Of a stretch of 46,746 bases of DNA, positions 18,060 to 24,811 are shown one piece after another. Each line of letters opens with the position of its first letter. The stretch's first letter is position 1. The notes under the pieces are model-generated. The model was not told the DNA's origin, ran no database searches, and saw only the letters and a list, made by a program, of their open reading frames with translations. The stretch covers positions 1 to 46,746 of IMG/VR virus record IMGVR_UViG_3300038338_000003. One strand, given 5' to 3'. This DNA comes from a virus. The position numbers and the translations under genes are program-made.

Positions 18060-18976
18060 AATTCTTTAGAATGTTTACTCACCTGCTGCCAAACGCTCGC
18101 GCGTGGCGTCTTATGGTGGATAAACAGTTACGCCAGTTTTTCGAGGGTCTTGCACCAACGGGATCGGACGCGGTGTCCTTTTTTGATAACGTGTGGCTTG
18201 ATCTATTCCCAGAGACTACGAGAGAGCTGGACGCGTGGGAGTCGCAGTTTGGACTACGTGATACCGGGCTAACCGAGCAGGAGCGCAGGGACCGACTCGC
18301 GGCGGCGTGGTCCGCTACGGGCGGGCAGGATCCGCGGTACATCCAGGACACGCTACAGGCTAACGGCTTCGACGTTTACGTACATGAATGGTGGATACCG
18401 GGCACGGAGCCGCCGGTCGGTGGGAAATATAAGAAGATAACGCTATATATGGAAGCGGGAGAGAGTATCGCACAGTGCGGAGAAGCGGCTGCGAACTGCG
18501 GGGACTCTGCGAGAATAACCACGTCGGAGAGGTGGTGTGCTACACCGCGTAACCCTCTGGAGTGGCTACGGCAGGTAACGGGCGATACGGTGTATATCGT
18601 AACGTGTGGTAACCTTGATGCCACGTGTGGTAACCTTGATGCCACGTGTGGGGCTACAGACTCCCCCGCGGGTTACGCGCTCGTAAATAAGATCTACAGC
18701 TCCGTACCGGACTACCCTAACACCTGCGGCAACCTGGATACGACCTGCGGTAACCTCGACGCCACGTGTGGTTACTTTACAGGTTTTAGAGACGTTCTTA
18801 AAGAGTACACGGTCCCGTCAGATGCTACTAAATGGCCGTATTTTCTTTATATCGGCGGTGAGAGCTTCGGGACTCTAGCGCAAGTAGACCCCGCTAGGCG
18901 TGACGAATTCGAGGATTTATGCCTTAAAATTTGTCCTACTCAGCAGTGGTTAGGTATACTTGTAGAATACACTTAA
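18056..18976 (+). CDS. Mu gp48-like baseplate/tail protein with Cys-Gly repeats
   Basis: A 306-residue protein of the gp48/YmfQ (DUF2313) group that attaches tail fibres to the baseplate wedge. The N-terminal 110 residues fit the family (LLPNARAWRLMVDKQLRQFF, LDAWESQFGL, RRDRLAAAWSATGGQ). Residues 140-240 carry an unusual set of CG-centred repeats (TCGNLDA and variants), counted separately. The C-terminal FEDLCLKICPTQQWLGILVEY is also family-like. It overlaps gp47-like by four bases. Confidence 0.87.
   Translation: MKFFRMFTHLLPNARAWRLMVDKQLRQFFEGLAPTGSDAVSFFDNVWLDLFPETTRELDAWESQFGLRDTGLTEQERRDRLAAAWSATGGQDPRYIQDTLQANGFDVYVHEWWIPGTEPPVGGKYKKITLYMEAGESIAQCGEAAANCGDSARITTSERWCATPRNPLEWLRQVTGDTVYIVTCGNLDATCGNLDATCGATDSPAGYALVNKIYSSVPDYPNTCGNLDTTCGNLDATCGYFTGFRDVLKEYTVPSDATKWPYFLYIGGESFGTLAQVDPARRDEFEDLCLKICPTQQWLGILVEYT
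18601..18772 (+). repeat. Cys-Gly heptapeptide repeat region in the gp48-like gene
   Basis: A 21-base unit coding for TCGNLDA is present twice in near-identical copies (18602-18643), followed by a third TCG, then a second cluster at 18720-18770 with three more units and different synonymous codons. Two related CG units occur earlier (QCGEAAANCGD at about 18475-18510). Nine CG pairs in total are within about 100 residues. Confidence 0.9.
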
Positions 18977-18988
18977 CGGAGATTAATT

Positions 18989-19993
18989 ATGGCCATAAAC
19001 CCATCCACAGAATTCGCGGGGCAGATAAACGCTCCGGATGCTAATTACACGTACGGTTCTGCCCGTAACGATACTGTCTCTGGAGACCGCCTCGGCACGC
19101 CGTGGGTAGCTGCTCTCGTTAATGATATCTTCGGCTTTCAGCAGGCGCTATTAAAAGAAGCGGCTATCGTGCCGTCCGGATCACCGGAAACGCAGCTCGT
19201 ATCCCAGTACCTCGACGCGGTACGCAAGATAACGAATACGCGGGCTAAGCCCCATAACATAACCTTAGACGCTAACTACACGCTTACCGCGGAGCAGAAC
19301 AAATACCGCAGAGTCATGATCACAGATACCGGTGTAATCCTCTCAGCCGCGCGTGACATCATCGTGGACGATACGGAGCGCCGCTTGCTTCTCGTAAACG
19401 GTACGGCGGAGATACTTACGTTTAAGACCGCCGCAGGTACGGGCGTGGCGGTCAGTCCGGGCGACACCGTGGATGCTATTTGCGACGGTACGGACGTAGA
19501 CTACGCAGTAAACACCCTCGGCGGCTTTTCGCTCGACCAGGTACTCGTAGTGGCAGAAGTTCAAACGAGCGGAACCTCTGGCGGGATCGTGAGCGCTACG
19601 GCGACATGGCTTACTCGGGTGCTTAACACGGCAGTAGTAAACACTATACCGGGCGCGTCTTTAAATGCGACCACGTACGAGGTAACTCTCCCCGCGGGTA
19701 CATACGACTTCGAAGGGTCTGCCCCCGCGGAGCAGTGTAACTCTCATAAGACGCGTGTGTATAATGTTACGGCCGCGGCCGAGGTGTCCACAGTGTTTGG
19801 TTCTACGGAGAACGGGTCCTCCGCGGCGAACGTAACAACGCGATCTTTTATCAGCGGGACGGCCACTTTTTCCGTAGAGACTAAAATAAGGCTAGAGCAT
19901 ATATTCGAGACTGCGGGGGAGCTCGGAAACCCGGGGTCGTTTACAGGCGTGGACGAGGGGTACTCCTTTGTCAAGATCAAAAAAATAGGATAA
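18989..19993 (+). CDS. Tail fibre protein 1
   Basis: A 334-residue fibre. Residues 1-75 form a virion-attachment domain that is shared with the next gene (GTPWVAALVNDIFGFQQALL, then VPSGSPETQLVSQYLDAV). The middle is beta-rich. Residues 185-334 form a C-terminal domain seen in many phage fibres (TWLTRVLNTAVVNTIPGASL, LPAGTYDFEGSAP, and a final strand VKIKKIG). It probably forms trimers that contact the cell surface. GGAG ribosome site nine bases before ATG. Confidence 0.85.
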   Translation: MAINPSTEFAGQINAPDANYTYGSARNDTVSGDRLGTPWVAALVNDIFGFQQALLKEAAIVPSGSPETQLVSQYLDAVRKITNTRAKPHNITLDANYTLTAEQNKYRRVMITDTGVILSAARDIIVDDTERRLLLVNGTAEILTFKTAAGTGVAVSPGDTVDAICDGTDVDYAVNTLGGFSLDQVLVVAEVQTSGTSGGIVSATATWLTRVLNTAVVNTIPGASLNATTYEVTLPAGTYDFEGSAPAEQCNSHKTRVYNVTAAAEVSTVFGSTENGSSAANVTTRSFISGTATFSVETKIRLEHIFETAGELGNPGSFTGVDEGYSFVKIKKIG

Positions 19994-19997
19994 TATC

Positions 19998-20594
19998 ATG
20001 GCTATATCTCCTACAGCTAAATACCCCACTAAGACCACGCCGGTAAGCGCGTCCTACCCGTACGGTGGAGCGCAGAATGTGACCACGCCGGGGGACAATA
20101 CCGGTACGCCCTGGGAGGCAGAGCTCGTTAATGACATTCTCGGCTTCCAGCAGGCACTACTTACCGAAGCGACGATCGTGCCGTCGGGCTCTGCGGAGAC
20201 CGCGTTAGTCTCGCAGTACCTCACCGCTGTAAAAGCCGTGACCCTCGCCAATGTGGTCGGGACGGCTAATACCTTTACAAAATCGCAATACGGCACGGCT
20301 GTGTCAACCGCATGGACTTCGGCAGTTTCTTTTGATTTTGCGTCAGGCGGCTTTCAAAAGGTAACAGGCACTCCTACAGCTTCATATACTGTTAGTGGAA
20401 CAAATGCACCAACGGCAACGCAGGAACATGTGTTAAAAGTATTGTTGCCTGTTCATGCTACATATACCCCGTCATTCAGTGCCACCTACTTCAAGAATGT
20501 TCCAACAGTAAGCACAACTGGTACAAGTGACCTGCTTTATTTCGAATGGGACGGTGGCTTTTATCAGTTTATCGGTTTGGTGAACATAGCATGA
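19998..20594 (+). CDS. Tail fibre protein 2, chimeric
   Basis: A 198-residue fibre. Residues 1-85 repeat the attachment domain of fibre 1 (GTPWEAELVNDILGFQQALL, VPSGSAETALVSQYLTAV). From about residue 92 (base 20275) the sequence becomes AT-rich with different codon use, giving a short beta-rich C-terminal domain unrelated to fibre 1. This looks like an old fibre base that has received a new receptor-binding tip. Its stop overlaps the next start (ATGA). Confidence 0.83.
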   Translation: MAISPTAKYPTKTTPVSASYPYGGAQNVTTPGDNTGTPWEAELVNDILGFQQALLTEATIVPSGSAETALVSQYLTAVKAVTLANVVGTANTFTKSQYGTAVSTAWTSAVSFDFASGGFQKVTGTPTASYTVSGTNAPTATQEHVLKVLLPVHATYTPSFSATYFKNVPTVSTTGTSDLLYFEWDGGFYQFIGLVNIA

Positions 20595-21655
20595 TTTTTT
20601 CTAATGCAGGTTCTTCAATATCAGGTGAGCTGTCTTATATTTATTCAGAATGGACTGGGCCGTTAGAGGCAACTGCCGCTCAAGCAGGCGAGAACTTTTC
20701 CCAAGTCTCAATAAGCGGAGACGGGAATGTTCTAGCAGTCGGAGCACCTAACTATGATGGAACGTATACATCGCAGGGAAGAGTTCAGATATATGATAAG
20801 TCTGGGACATCGTGGGTGTACAGAACTGGAATCACAGTTGCAATATCATCAAGTCCGACTCTGCTCGGATTTAGTACTTCGCTAAATCATGACGGTACAT
20901 TACTCGCGGTAGGCGTTGCGTACTATGACGGTACATTCACAAATGAAGGGCAAGTTAGAGTATACGACATATCCGGCGTAACTGTAACACAAAGATATAT
21001 CATACCCAACCCTTCACCAGAAGCAGACGCGGCATTCGGTGATAGTGTTAGCTTGAGTTCAGACGGTAATGTGATGGCTGTTGCAAGAAGCGGTGCATCT
21101 ACCAGCGCCGGATTAATAGACGTTTTTAACTTGGAGCCGTCATCATATACAAACAGACAAATAGGTATAACATGCTCTGATTCCGGCTCTGTTAAATTTG
21201 GAGGATGCGACCTAAGCAGCGACGGTTCTTTTATGAGCGCTGGCTCTTACTCTTACGACGGGACGTATACCGATCAAGGCGCGGCGTACTTGCTTGAATG
21301 GAGCGGTTCTGCATATGTTCAGGTTGGGTCAAGAATCGTTGCTTCAGACGAACAGACTGGGGCAGGGTTTGGAAGAAACACTGGTATCAATGGCAGCGGT
21401 TCGCGCATGGTAGTTGGAGCGTATTCTTGGGATAATGGCGCATCTACAAACGAGGGGAAGGTTTATGTTATATCTATAAATGGCACTACTTTTACAGAAG
21501 AAGCAACATTACTTGCGAGTGACGCTGGTTCTGGGGATTCTTTCGGGATAGCTGCTGATATTGACAATGCAGGGGCTTTGATAGTGTCAGGGGCGTTACT
21601 GTGGGATGGCACTCTATCAGACCAAGGCGCGGTGTACACCCATGAAGCACAATAA
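20591..21655 (+). CDS. FG-GAP-like beta-propeller fibre protein
   Basis: A 354-residue protein made of about six to seven repeats of a motif near SxDGxxLAVGAxxYDGTxTxQGxVxVYD (for example at bases 20710-20800 and 20885-20965). The pattern fits FG-GAP/integrin-type beta-propellers, which often bind sugars or surface proteins. ATG at 20591 overlaps the fibre 2 stop; an upstream in-frame start exists inside fibre 2 but is less likely. Codon use is AT-rich like the end of fibre 2. Likely the receptor-binding partner of fibre 2. Confidence 0.78.
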   Translation: MIFSNAGSSISGELSYIYSEWTGPLEATAAQAGENFSQVSISGDGNVLAVGAPNYDGTYTSQGRVQIYDKSGTSWVYRTGITVAISSSPTLLGFSTSLNHDGTLLAVGVAYYDGTFTNEGQVRVYDISGVTVTQRYIIPNPSPEADAAFGDSVSLSSDGNVMAVARSGASTSAGLIDVFNLEPSSYTNRQIGITCSDSGSVKFGGCDLSSDGSFMSAGSYSYDGTYTDQGAAYLLEWSGSAYVQVGSRIVASDEQTGAGFGRNTGINGSGSRMVVGAYSWDNGASTNEGKVYVISINGTTFTEEATLLASDAGSGDSFGIAADIDNAGALIVSGALLWDGTLSDQGAVYTHEAQ

Positions 21656-21664
21656 GGATATTAA

Positions 21665-22219
21665 ATGACAACACACATAAAACTGATTAACGGAGAGTAT
21701 GACTCCACTGTAACGAAAGATACTCAGGTGTCTAATACGGTCGGCGAGGAGGTATTTGTAAAGATGCTTAGCTCAATCAAAGACCCAGCCGAAAAACTTG
21801 CATACGGCTACCCAGAGTTAAAGAGGACTGCTGTACCTGCGCATGACACTGCAACGCATAAAGCCGTACCGATTGATGTGTCTCTTGGTTCAGTGGTGGG
21901 CGACTTTTGGGAGGTTGGTTATGAGATTGTGGCACTTACAGCTGAAGAGTTGGCTGATAATGCAACTAATGCGGCGAAAGAAGCCGAACGCCAAGCCAAG
22001 AAAGCCGGAGATGTTTATACGCTTAATGCGGTAGATTATGTTATCCCGTTCACAAAGTTTGATGGTGATGCTATCGTGCAAGTTGAGACAGCCTTCCGTT
22101 ACGGGCAGACGTTGACCAACATCGAATTCACTAACGGCACTGTAATGCCCATAACATCGGCAGAGCTTGCGGCATTCGGGGCGTGGTTTGCGGCAAAGCG
22201 TAACGCATTTTTCCAATAG
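21665..22219 (+). CDS. Fibre-associated protein, probable tail fibre assembly factor (DUF4376-like)
   Basis: A 184-residue protein after the fibre genes. The C-terminal 75 residues (DYVIPFTKFDGDAIVQVETA, then FTNGTVMPITSAELAAFG) resemble the DUF4376-type domain common in fibre-assembly proteins. An Ala/Glu/Lys-rich helix separates it from an N-terminal domain containing the DVSLGSVVGDFWEVGYEIV strand pair. AT-rich like the two genes before it. The likely role is a chaperone or a minor fibre part. Confidence 0.68.
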   Translation: MTTHIKLINGEYDSTVTKDTQVSNTVGEEVFVKMLSSIKDPAEKLAYGYPELKRTAVPAHDTATHKAVPIDVSLGSVVGDFWEVGYEIVALTAEELADNATNAAKEAERQAKKAGDVYTLNAVDYVIPFTKFDGDAIVQVETAFRYGQTLTNIEFTNGTVMPITSAELAAFGAWFAAKRNAFFQ

Positions 22220-22228
22220 CTAATCATA

Positions 22229-22237
22229 TGGTATAAT
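22229..22237 (+). promoter_or_regulatory. Extended -10 promoter for the lysis genes
   Basis: TGGTATAAT: a perfect TATAAT (22232-22237) with TG one base upstream. No good -35 is seen. It lies in the only gap before the lysis cassette, about 20 bases ahead of the first ATG. Confidence 0.6.
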
Positions 22238-22257
22238 ATTACGATCAGGGGGCGGGC

Positions 22258-22758
22258 ATGGCAGGTAACAGCGAAGAGCAGGCGGAACATCACGAGAAGG
22301 TAGGCCGCTTAGAAGCGGAAGTCCATACATTAACGAAAGCGGTGGAGAAACTCTTTGGCAAGTTCGATGAGTTTGTGGCCGCCAGCTCCCGCCCTATAAG
22401 TCTCGGGGTGATCCTCGGGGCCGGATCGTTTCTTTTAATGCTTATCGGCGCGCTCTTAACGTTCGTTACGTATGTATCTAACGCAAACGTGGCCCCAGTG
22501 GTCGGGCAGCTACGCCAGACTACAGACGCCGTACAATCCGTTAACGCTATGGTAATGCAGAATGCCGGCGGGCTCCAACTTCTCAATAAAGAGATCTCGA
22601 CCATCGACAATAAAGCGACCGGTAATCAGGATACGCTGCAGTGGATGATATTCGAGGAGAACCTCCCTAAACAGATCGCTAAGCTGCAGGGTGACCTCGA
22701 TCTTATAAACCAGCGTTTAGACCTACACGTAAAACATACTACAGGAGCTAACAAATGA
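22258..22758 (+). CDS. Membrane protein with coiled coils, lysis cassette
   Basis: A 166-residue protein with an N-terminal heptad helix (VGRLEAEVHTLTKAVEKL), one clear membrane span at about 48-72 (ISLGVILGAGSFLLMLIGAL) and a long C-terminal helix. This plan occurs in accessory holin or antiholin-type membrane proteins of phages, but no family was recognised. It leads the lysis operon, with an AGGGGGCGGG stretch before ATG. Its stop overlaps the next start (ATGA). Confidence 0.6.
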   Translation: MAGNSEEQAEHHEKVGRLEAEVHTLTKAVEKLFGKFDEFVAASSRPISLGVILGAGSFLLMLIGALLTFVTYVSNANVAPVVGQLRQTTDAVQSVNAMVMQNAGGLQLLNKEISTIDNKATGNQDTLQWMIFEENLPKQIAKLQGDLDLINQRLDLHVKHTTGANK

Positions 22759-22850
22759 CAACTAAACCCAAACCAAAACCGACGACACGCCCGAAACCTA
22801 AAGGTACTCCAAAGCCTAAACCACGTACTTACCCAGGGCCTAAGAAATGA
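22755..22850 (+). CDS. 31-residue Lys-Pro-rich microprotein
   Basis: A tiny gene locked between two ATGA overlaps (stop of the membrane protein, start of the amidase). The peptide is MTTKPKPKPTTRPKPKGT followed by PKPKPRTYPGPKK: 10 Lys and 10 Pro, with three Arg and no acidic residue. AGGAG lies six bases before its ATG. It cannot fold in the usual sense and should be an extended, strongly basic chain. Function unknown; the place suggests lysis or cell-envelope contact. Confidence 0.7.
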   Translation: MTTKPKPKPTTRPKPKGTPKPKPRTYPGPKK

Positions 22851-23383
22851 AACGGGTAGCGCTTGTCGTAGGACATAAAGCTGCGTCTCCGGGTGCAATT
22901 AACGAGGCGACCGGTACGTCGGAATTCGAATTCAATCTAATGCTCGCTGAGAGCATAGCGGACGCGCTGGCCGGCACAGACGTGGAGTGCCCTATCGTAC
23001 TCCGTAGAAGCTATAACGAGCTACCTGGCGACATTAACGAGCTTAACCCGGATTACGTGGTATCTCTGCACTGTAACGCCTTTAATACGCAGGCTACGGG
23101 GGTCGAGACGTTGTACTACCACAACTCCACCCGCGGGAAAGCTATGGCGGAGATCCTGCAGCGTAATGTAGTTAATGCTCTTAAGCTGCGTGACCGCGGA
23201 GTAAAGCCGAAGCACAGCGAAGACCGCGGCGGCTATCTGCTACGGTACACAGACGCGCCGTGTATTATCGCGGAGCCGTTCTTCATCGACAATAGCGTGG
23301 ACTTCGGCGTGGCTATGCGCTACCAGCTGGATCTCGTCGATGCGTACACGTCCGCGATATTAGAAATAGCTGAGGGGGTGTAA
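22847..23383 (+). CDS. Endolysin, N-acetylmuramoyl-L-alanine amidase (Amidase_3)
   Basis: A 178-residue zinc amidase that cuts the bond between N-acetylmuramic acid and L-alanine. The zinc ligands are visible: His10 (VVGHK), Glu26 (GTSEFEFN) and His75 (VSLHCNA), with catalytic Glu143 in IAEPFFIDN. It consists of the catalytic domain only, without a signal peptide or wall-binding domain, so it should need the downstream holin for release. No cell-wall domain fits a Gram-negative host. Confidence 0.92.
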   Translation: MKRVALVVGHKAASPGAINEATGTSEFEFNLMLAESIADALAGTDVECPIVLRRSYNELPGDINELNPDYVVSLHCNAFNTQATGVETLYYHNSTRGKAMAEILQRNVVNALKLRDRGVKPKHSEDRGGYLLRYTDAPCIIAEPFFIDNSVDFGVAMRYQLDLVDAYTSAILEIAEGV

Positions 23384-23384
23384 C

Positions 23385-23954
23385 GTGAATCTTTTAAGTA
23401 TCATAGGGAAAGTGGGCGGCGGTATTCTGCGCGACATGGTGCCGGGTGCCGGCGCGATCATCGACACAGTTAACGAACTGTTACCGGACGATAAGAAACT
23501 CCCAGCGAGCGCTACGGGTGAGCAGGTGGGCGACGCGGTAGCATCTCTCCCACCGGAGCATCGAGCCGCGGTTATGAATAAAGAGTTTGATGTTGAGATC
23601 ACGCAGATCAAAGAAGCGCACTCTACGGTACGCGCGATGCTTGAATCGGACGCTAAGAACCCACAGTCCACACGGCCGCACATCGCCAAGGGCTCGTTTT
23701 ATGTAGTATCGTTCGTTATCTGTGTAGTCGTATTAACGTGGTCTTACGGGGTTGTTAAAGAGAATGAGAATGTGGTAACCGCGGTAATGAACGGGTGGCC
23801 GTTCGTACTGGCGGTAATCGGTCCGTTAGTAGTCCTGCTACACTCCTATTTCGGAGTGCTTAAACAGGAGCACAAACAGAAACTAGACGCCGCTAATGGC
23901 GTGGCCACGCCGTCGGGTGTAGCTGGCGTAGTCTCCGCGCTCTTTAAGCGGTGA
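23385..23954 (+). CDS. Holin, 3TM family-like
   Basis: A 189-residue membrane protein. Residues 1-30 form a Gly-rich amphipathic start, and two strong membrane spans lie at about 103-124 (FYVVSFVICVVVLTWSYGVV) and 137-157 (WPFVLAVIGPLVVLLHSYFG), ending with LKQEHKQK. This fits the GTA/phage 'holin of 3TMs' family, with the conserved ARP-like segment STRPHIAKG before the first span. GTG start after GAGGGGG. It is the last rightward gene before the convergent early operon. Confidence 0.8.
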   Translation: MNLLSIIGKVGGGILRDMVPGAGAIIDTVNELLPDDKKLPASATGEQVGDAVASLPPEHRAAVMNKEFDVEITQIKEAHSTVRAMLESDAKNPQSTRPHIAKGSFYVVSFVICVVVLTWSYGVVKENENVVTAVMNGWPFVLAVIGPLVVLLHSYFGVLKQEHKQKLDAANGVATPSGVAGVVSALFKR

Positions 23955-23975
23955 CGGCAGCCGTATAGGATATCC

Positions 23976-24395
23976 TTACGCTGAGGGTAGCCGTGCAGCC
24001 AACACCCCCCGCATTTTACTCTTAAGGTTATACGCGTTTAGTGTGGCCTGGTACTCAGTAGGCCCCCACACAGTTACGCCCGTGCCCTCGATCTCTGCGA
24101 CCCACCCCTCCGATACGGGGCGGCCGGTAATGCCTCCGCTATCGAGGTCCCACTCCTGAGTAAGGACGGCCACCGAGCCTACCAGCTCTTTGATACGTGC
24201 TTCCGCGGTCTCGAGGTCTTCGGCGGATTCTGTAAGGCTCTTCAGATCGTCCACGTCGTAACTCCCCATCTCATTCCGTAAGCGTATCAGCTCGTCCACC
24301 ACTTCGCGTAACGCGTGCTCTATATCGTCATGGTAGAAGCTCTCGTCCCGCGTATCTAACGCCAGTTTAAGACGTTCAAGATCATCTATTCTCAT
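23976..24395 (-). CDS. Hypothetical acidic helical protein, early operon
   Basis: Not recognised. A 139-residue protein with an acidic coiled-coil-like first half (RIDDLERLKLALDTRDES, then LTESAEDLETAEARIKELVG) and a mixed second half that ends MRGVLAARLPSA. It is the last gene of the leftward operon, coupled to the tiny gene upstream by overlap (14 bases). It ends 22 bases from the convergent holin gene; an AGGATATCCT palindrome lies between (23969-23978). Confidence 0.65.
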   Translation of the reverse strand: MRIDDLERLKLALDTRDESFYHDDIEHALREVVDELIRLRNEMGSYDVDDLKSLTESAEDLETAEARIKELVGSVAVLTQEWDLDSGGITGRPVSEGWVAEIEGTGVTVWGPTEYQATLNAYNLKSKMRGVLAARLPSA

Positions 24396-24492
24396 TTTGT
24401 AACTCCTCTATTCTAAGTATGATTAATTTCGACTGTATTTTACGTATCTCTGCGAGGGCATCCAGTATCTCTCTTCGGATCTCTTCGAGCAT
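24382..24492 (-). CDS. 36-residue helical microprotein
   Basis: A tiny gene with an AAGGAGG site seven bases before its ATG, one of the best ribosome sites in the window. The peptide is a single predicted amphipathic helix (MLEEIRREILDALAEIRK, then IQSKLIILRIEE). It overlaps its neighbours at both ends: its start lies inside the HTH gene and its stop in the next start. Function unknown. Confidence 0.6.
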   Translation of the reverse strand: MLEEIRREILDALAEIRKIQSKLIILRIEELQNENR

Positions 24493-24622
24493 CACGCGCC
24501 TCCTTAACTACGGTAAGCCCGAGCAGCATTAGCGTAAGTTTTTTGGGTGGGTATTTCTTAACGGTATCCACGGATTTACCGAGGTACTCCGCGAGTTCGC
24601 GGTGGGTGGCTTTTTTGATCAT
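24440..24622 (-). CDS. Small HTH DNA-binding protein
   Basis: A 60-residue protein. Residues 6-35 form a helix-turn-helix of the kind used to pick a binding domain by 'hashing' short phage genes: THRELAEYLGKSVDTVKKYP. The tail is basic (ARRDPKRDTGCPRRDT). AAGGAG precedes ATG. A second small protein of the same plan lies at 41613-41789 (ATHQQLADYL...RTVERWP). Probably a transcription regulator of the early operons; inferred. Confidence 0.65.
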   Translation of the reverse strand: MIKKATHRELAEYLGKSVDTVKKYPPKKLTLMLLGLTVVKEARDARRDPKRDTGCPRRDT

Positions 24623-24654
24623 CGTTCGGCTCCTTGTAGTGAGAGGCGCGGGGC

Positions 24655-24729
24655 CTAAAATAGTTTTTTAGCTACGCGTTCCATCCACGCTTCGAAGCGG
24701 TGCCACTTATCGGATAGATACTTAAGCAT
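24655..24729 (-). CDS. 24-residue amphipathic microprotein
   Basis: ATG with AGGGGG seven bases upstream, then a 24-residue peptide rich in aromatic and basic residues (MLKYLSDKWHRFEAWMER, ending VAKKLF). It is the first gene after a promoter-like sequence (24747-24786) and lies in an otherwise empty gap. A leader peptide or small membrane-active protein is possible. It may also be a chance ORF; the ribosome site and placement are the evidence. Confidence 0.5.
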   Translation of the reverse strand: MLKYLSDKWHRFEAWMERVAKKLF

Positions 24730-24746
24730 TTCGTCCCCCTTTTCGT

Positions 24747-24786
24747 TTGATATGTTATATTGTACACCTATCAATCTAAAAGTAAA
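24747..24786 (-). promoter_or_regulatory. Leftward promoter region
   Basis: Two overlapping readings on the minus strand: TTGATA (24774-24769), 16 bases, TATCAA (24752-24747); or TTTACT (24786-24781), 16 bases, TACAAT (24764-24759). The block resembles the one at 42087-42128 and the spacer of the promoter at 30942-30970. It drives the small genes at 24729-23976 separately from the polymerase gene upstream. Confidence 0.45.
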
Positions 24787-24811
24787 CTTAAAACATACCG
24801 TAATACGGTAA

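Noticed and set aside
23955-23985. Bidirectional terminator between holin and the convergent gene
   Set aside because: Only a ten-base palindrome (AGGATATCCT) with no T runs; not enough support.
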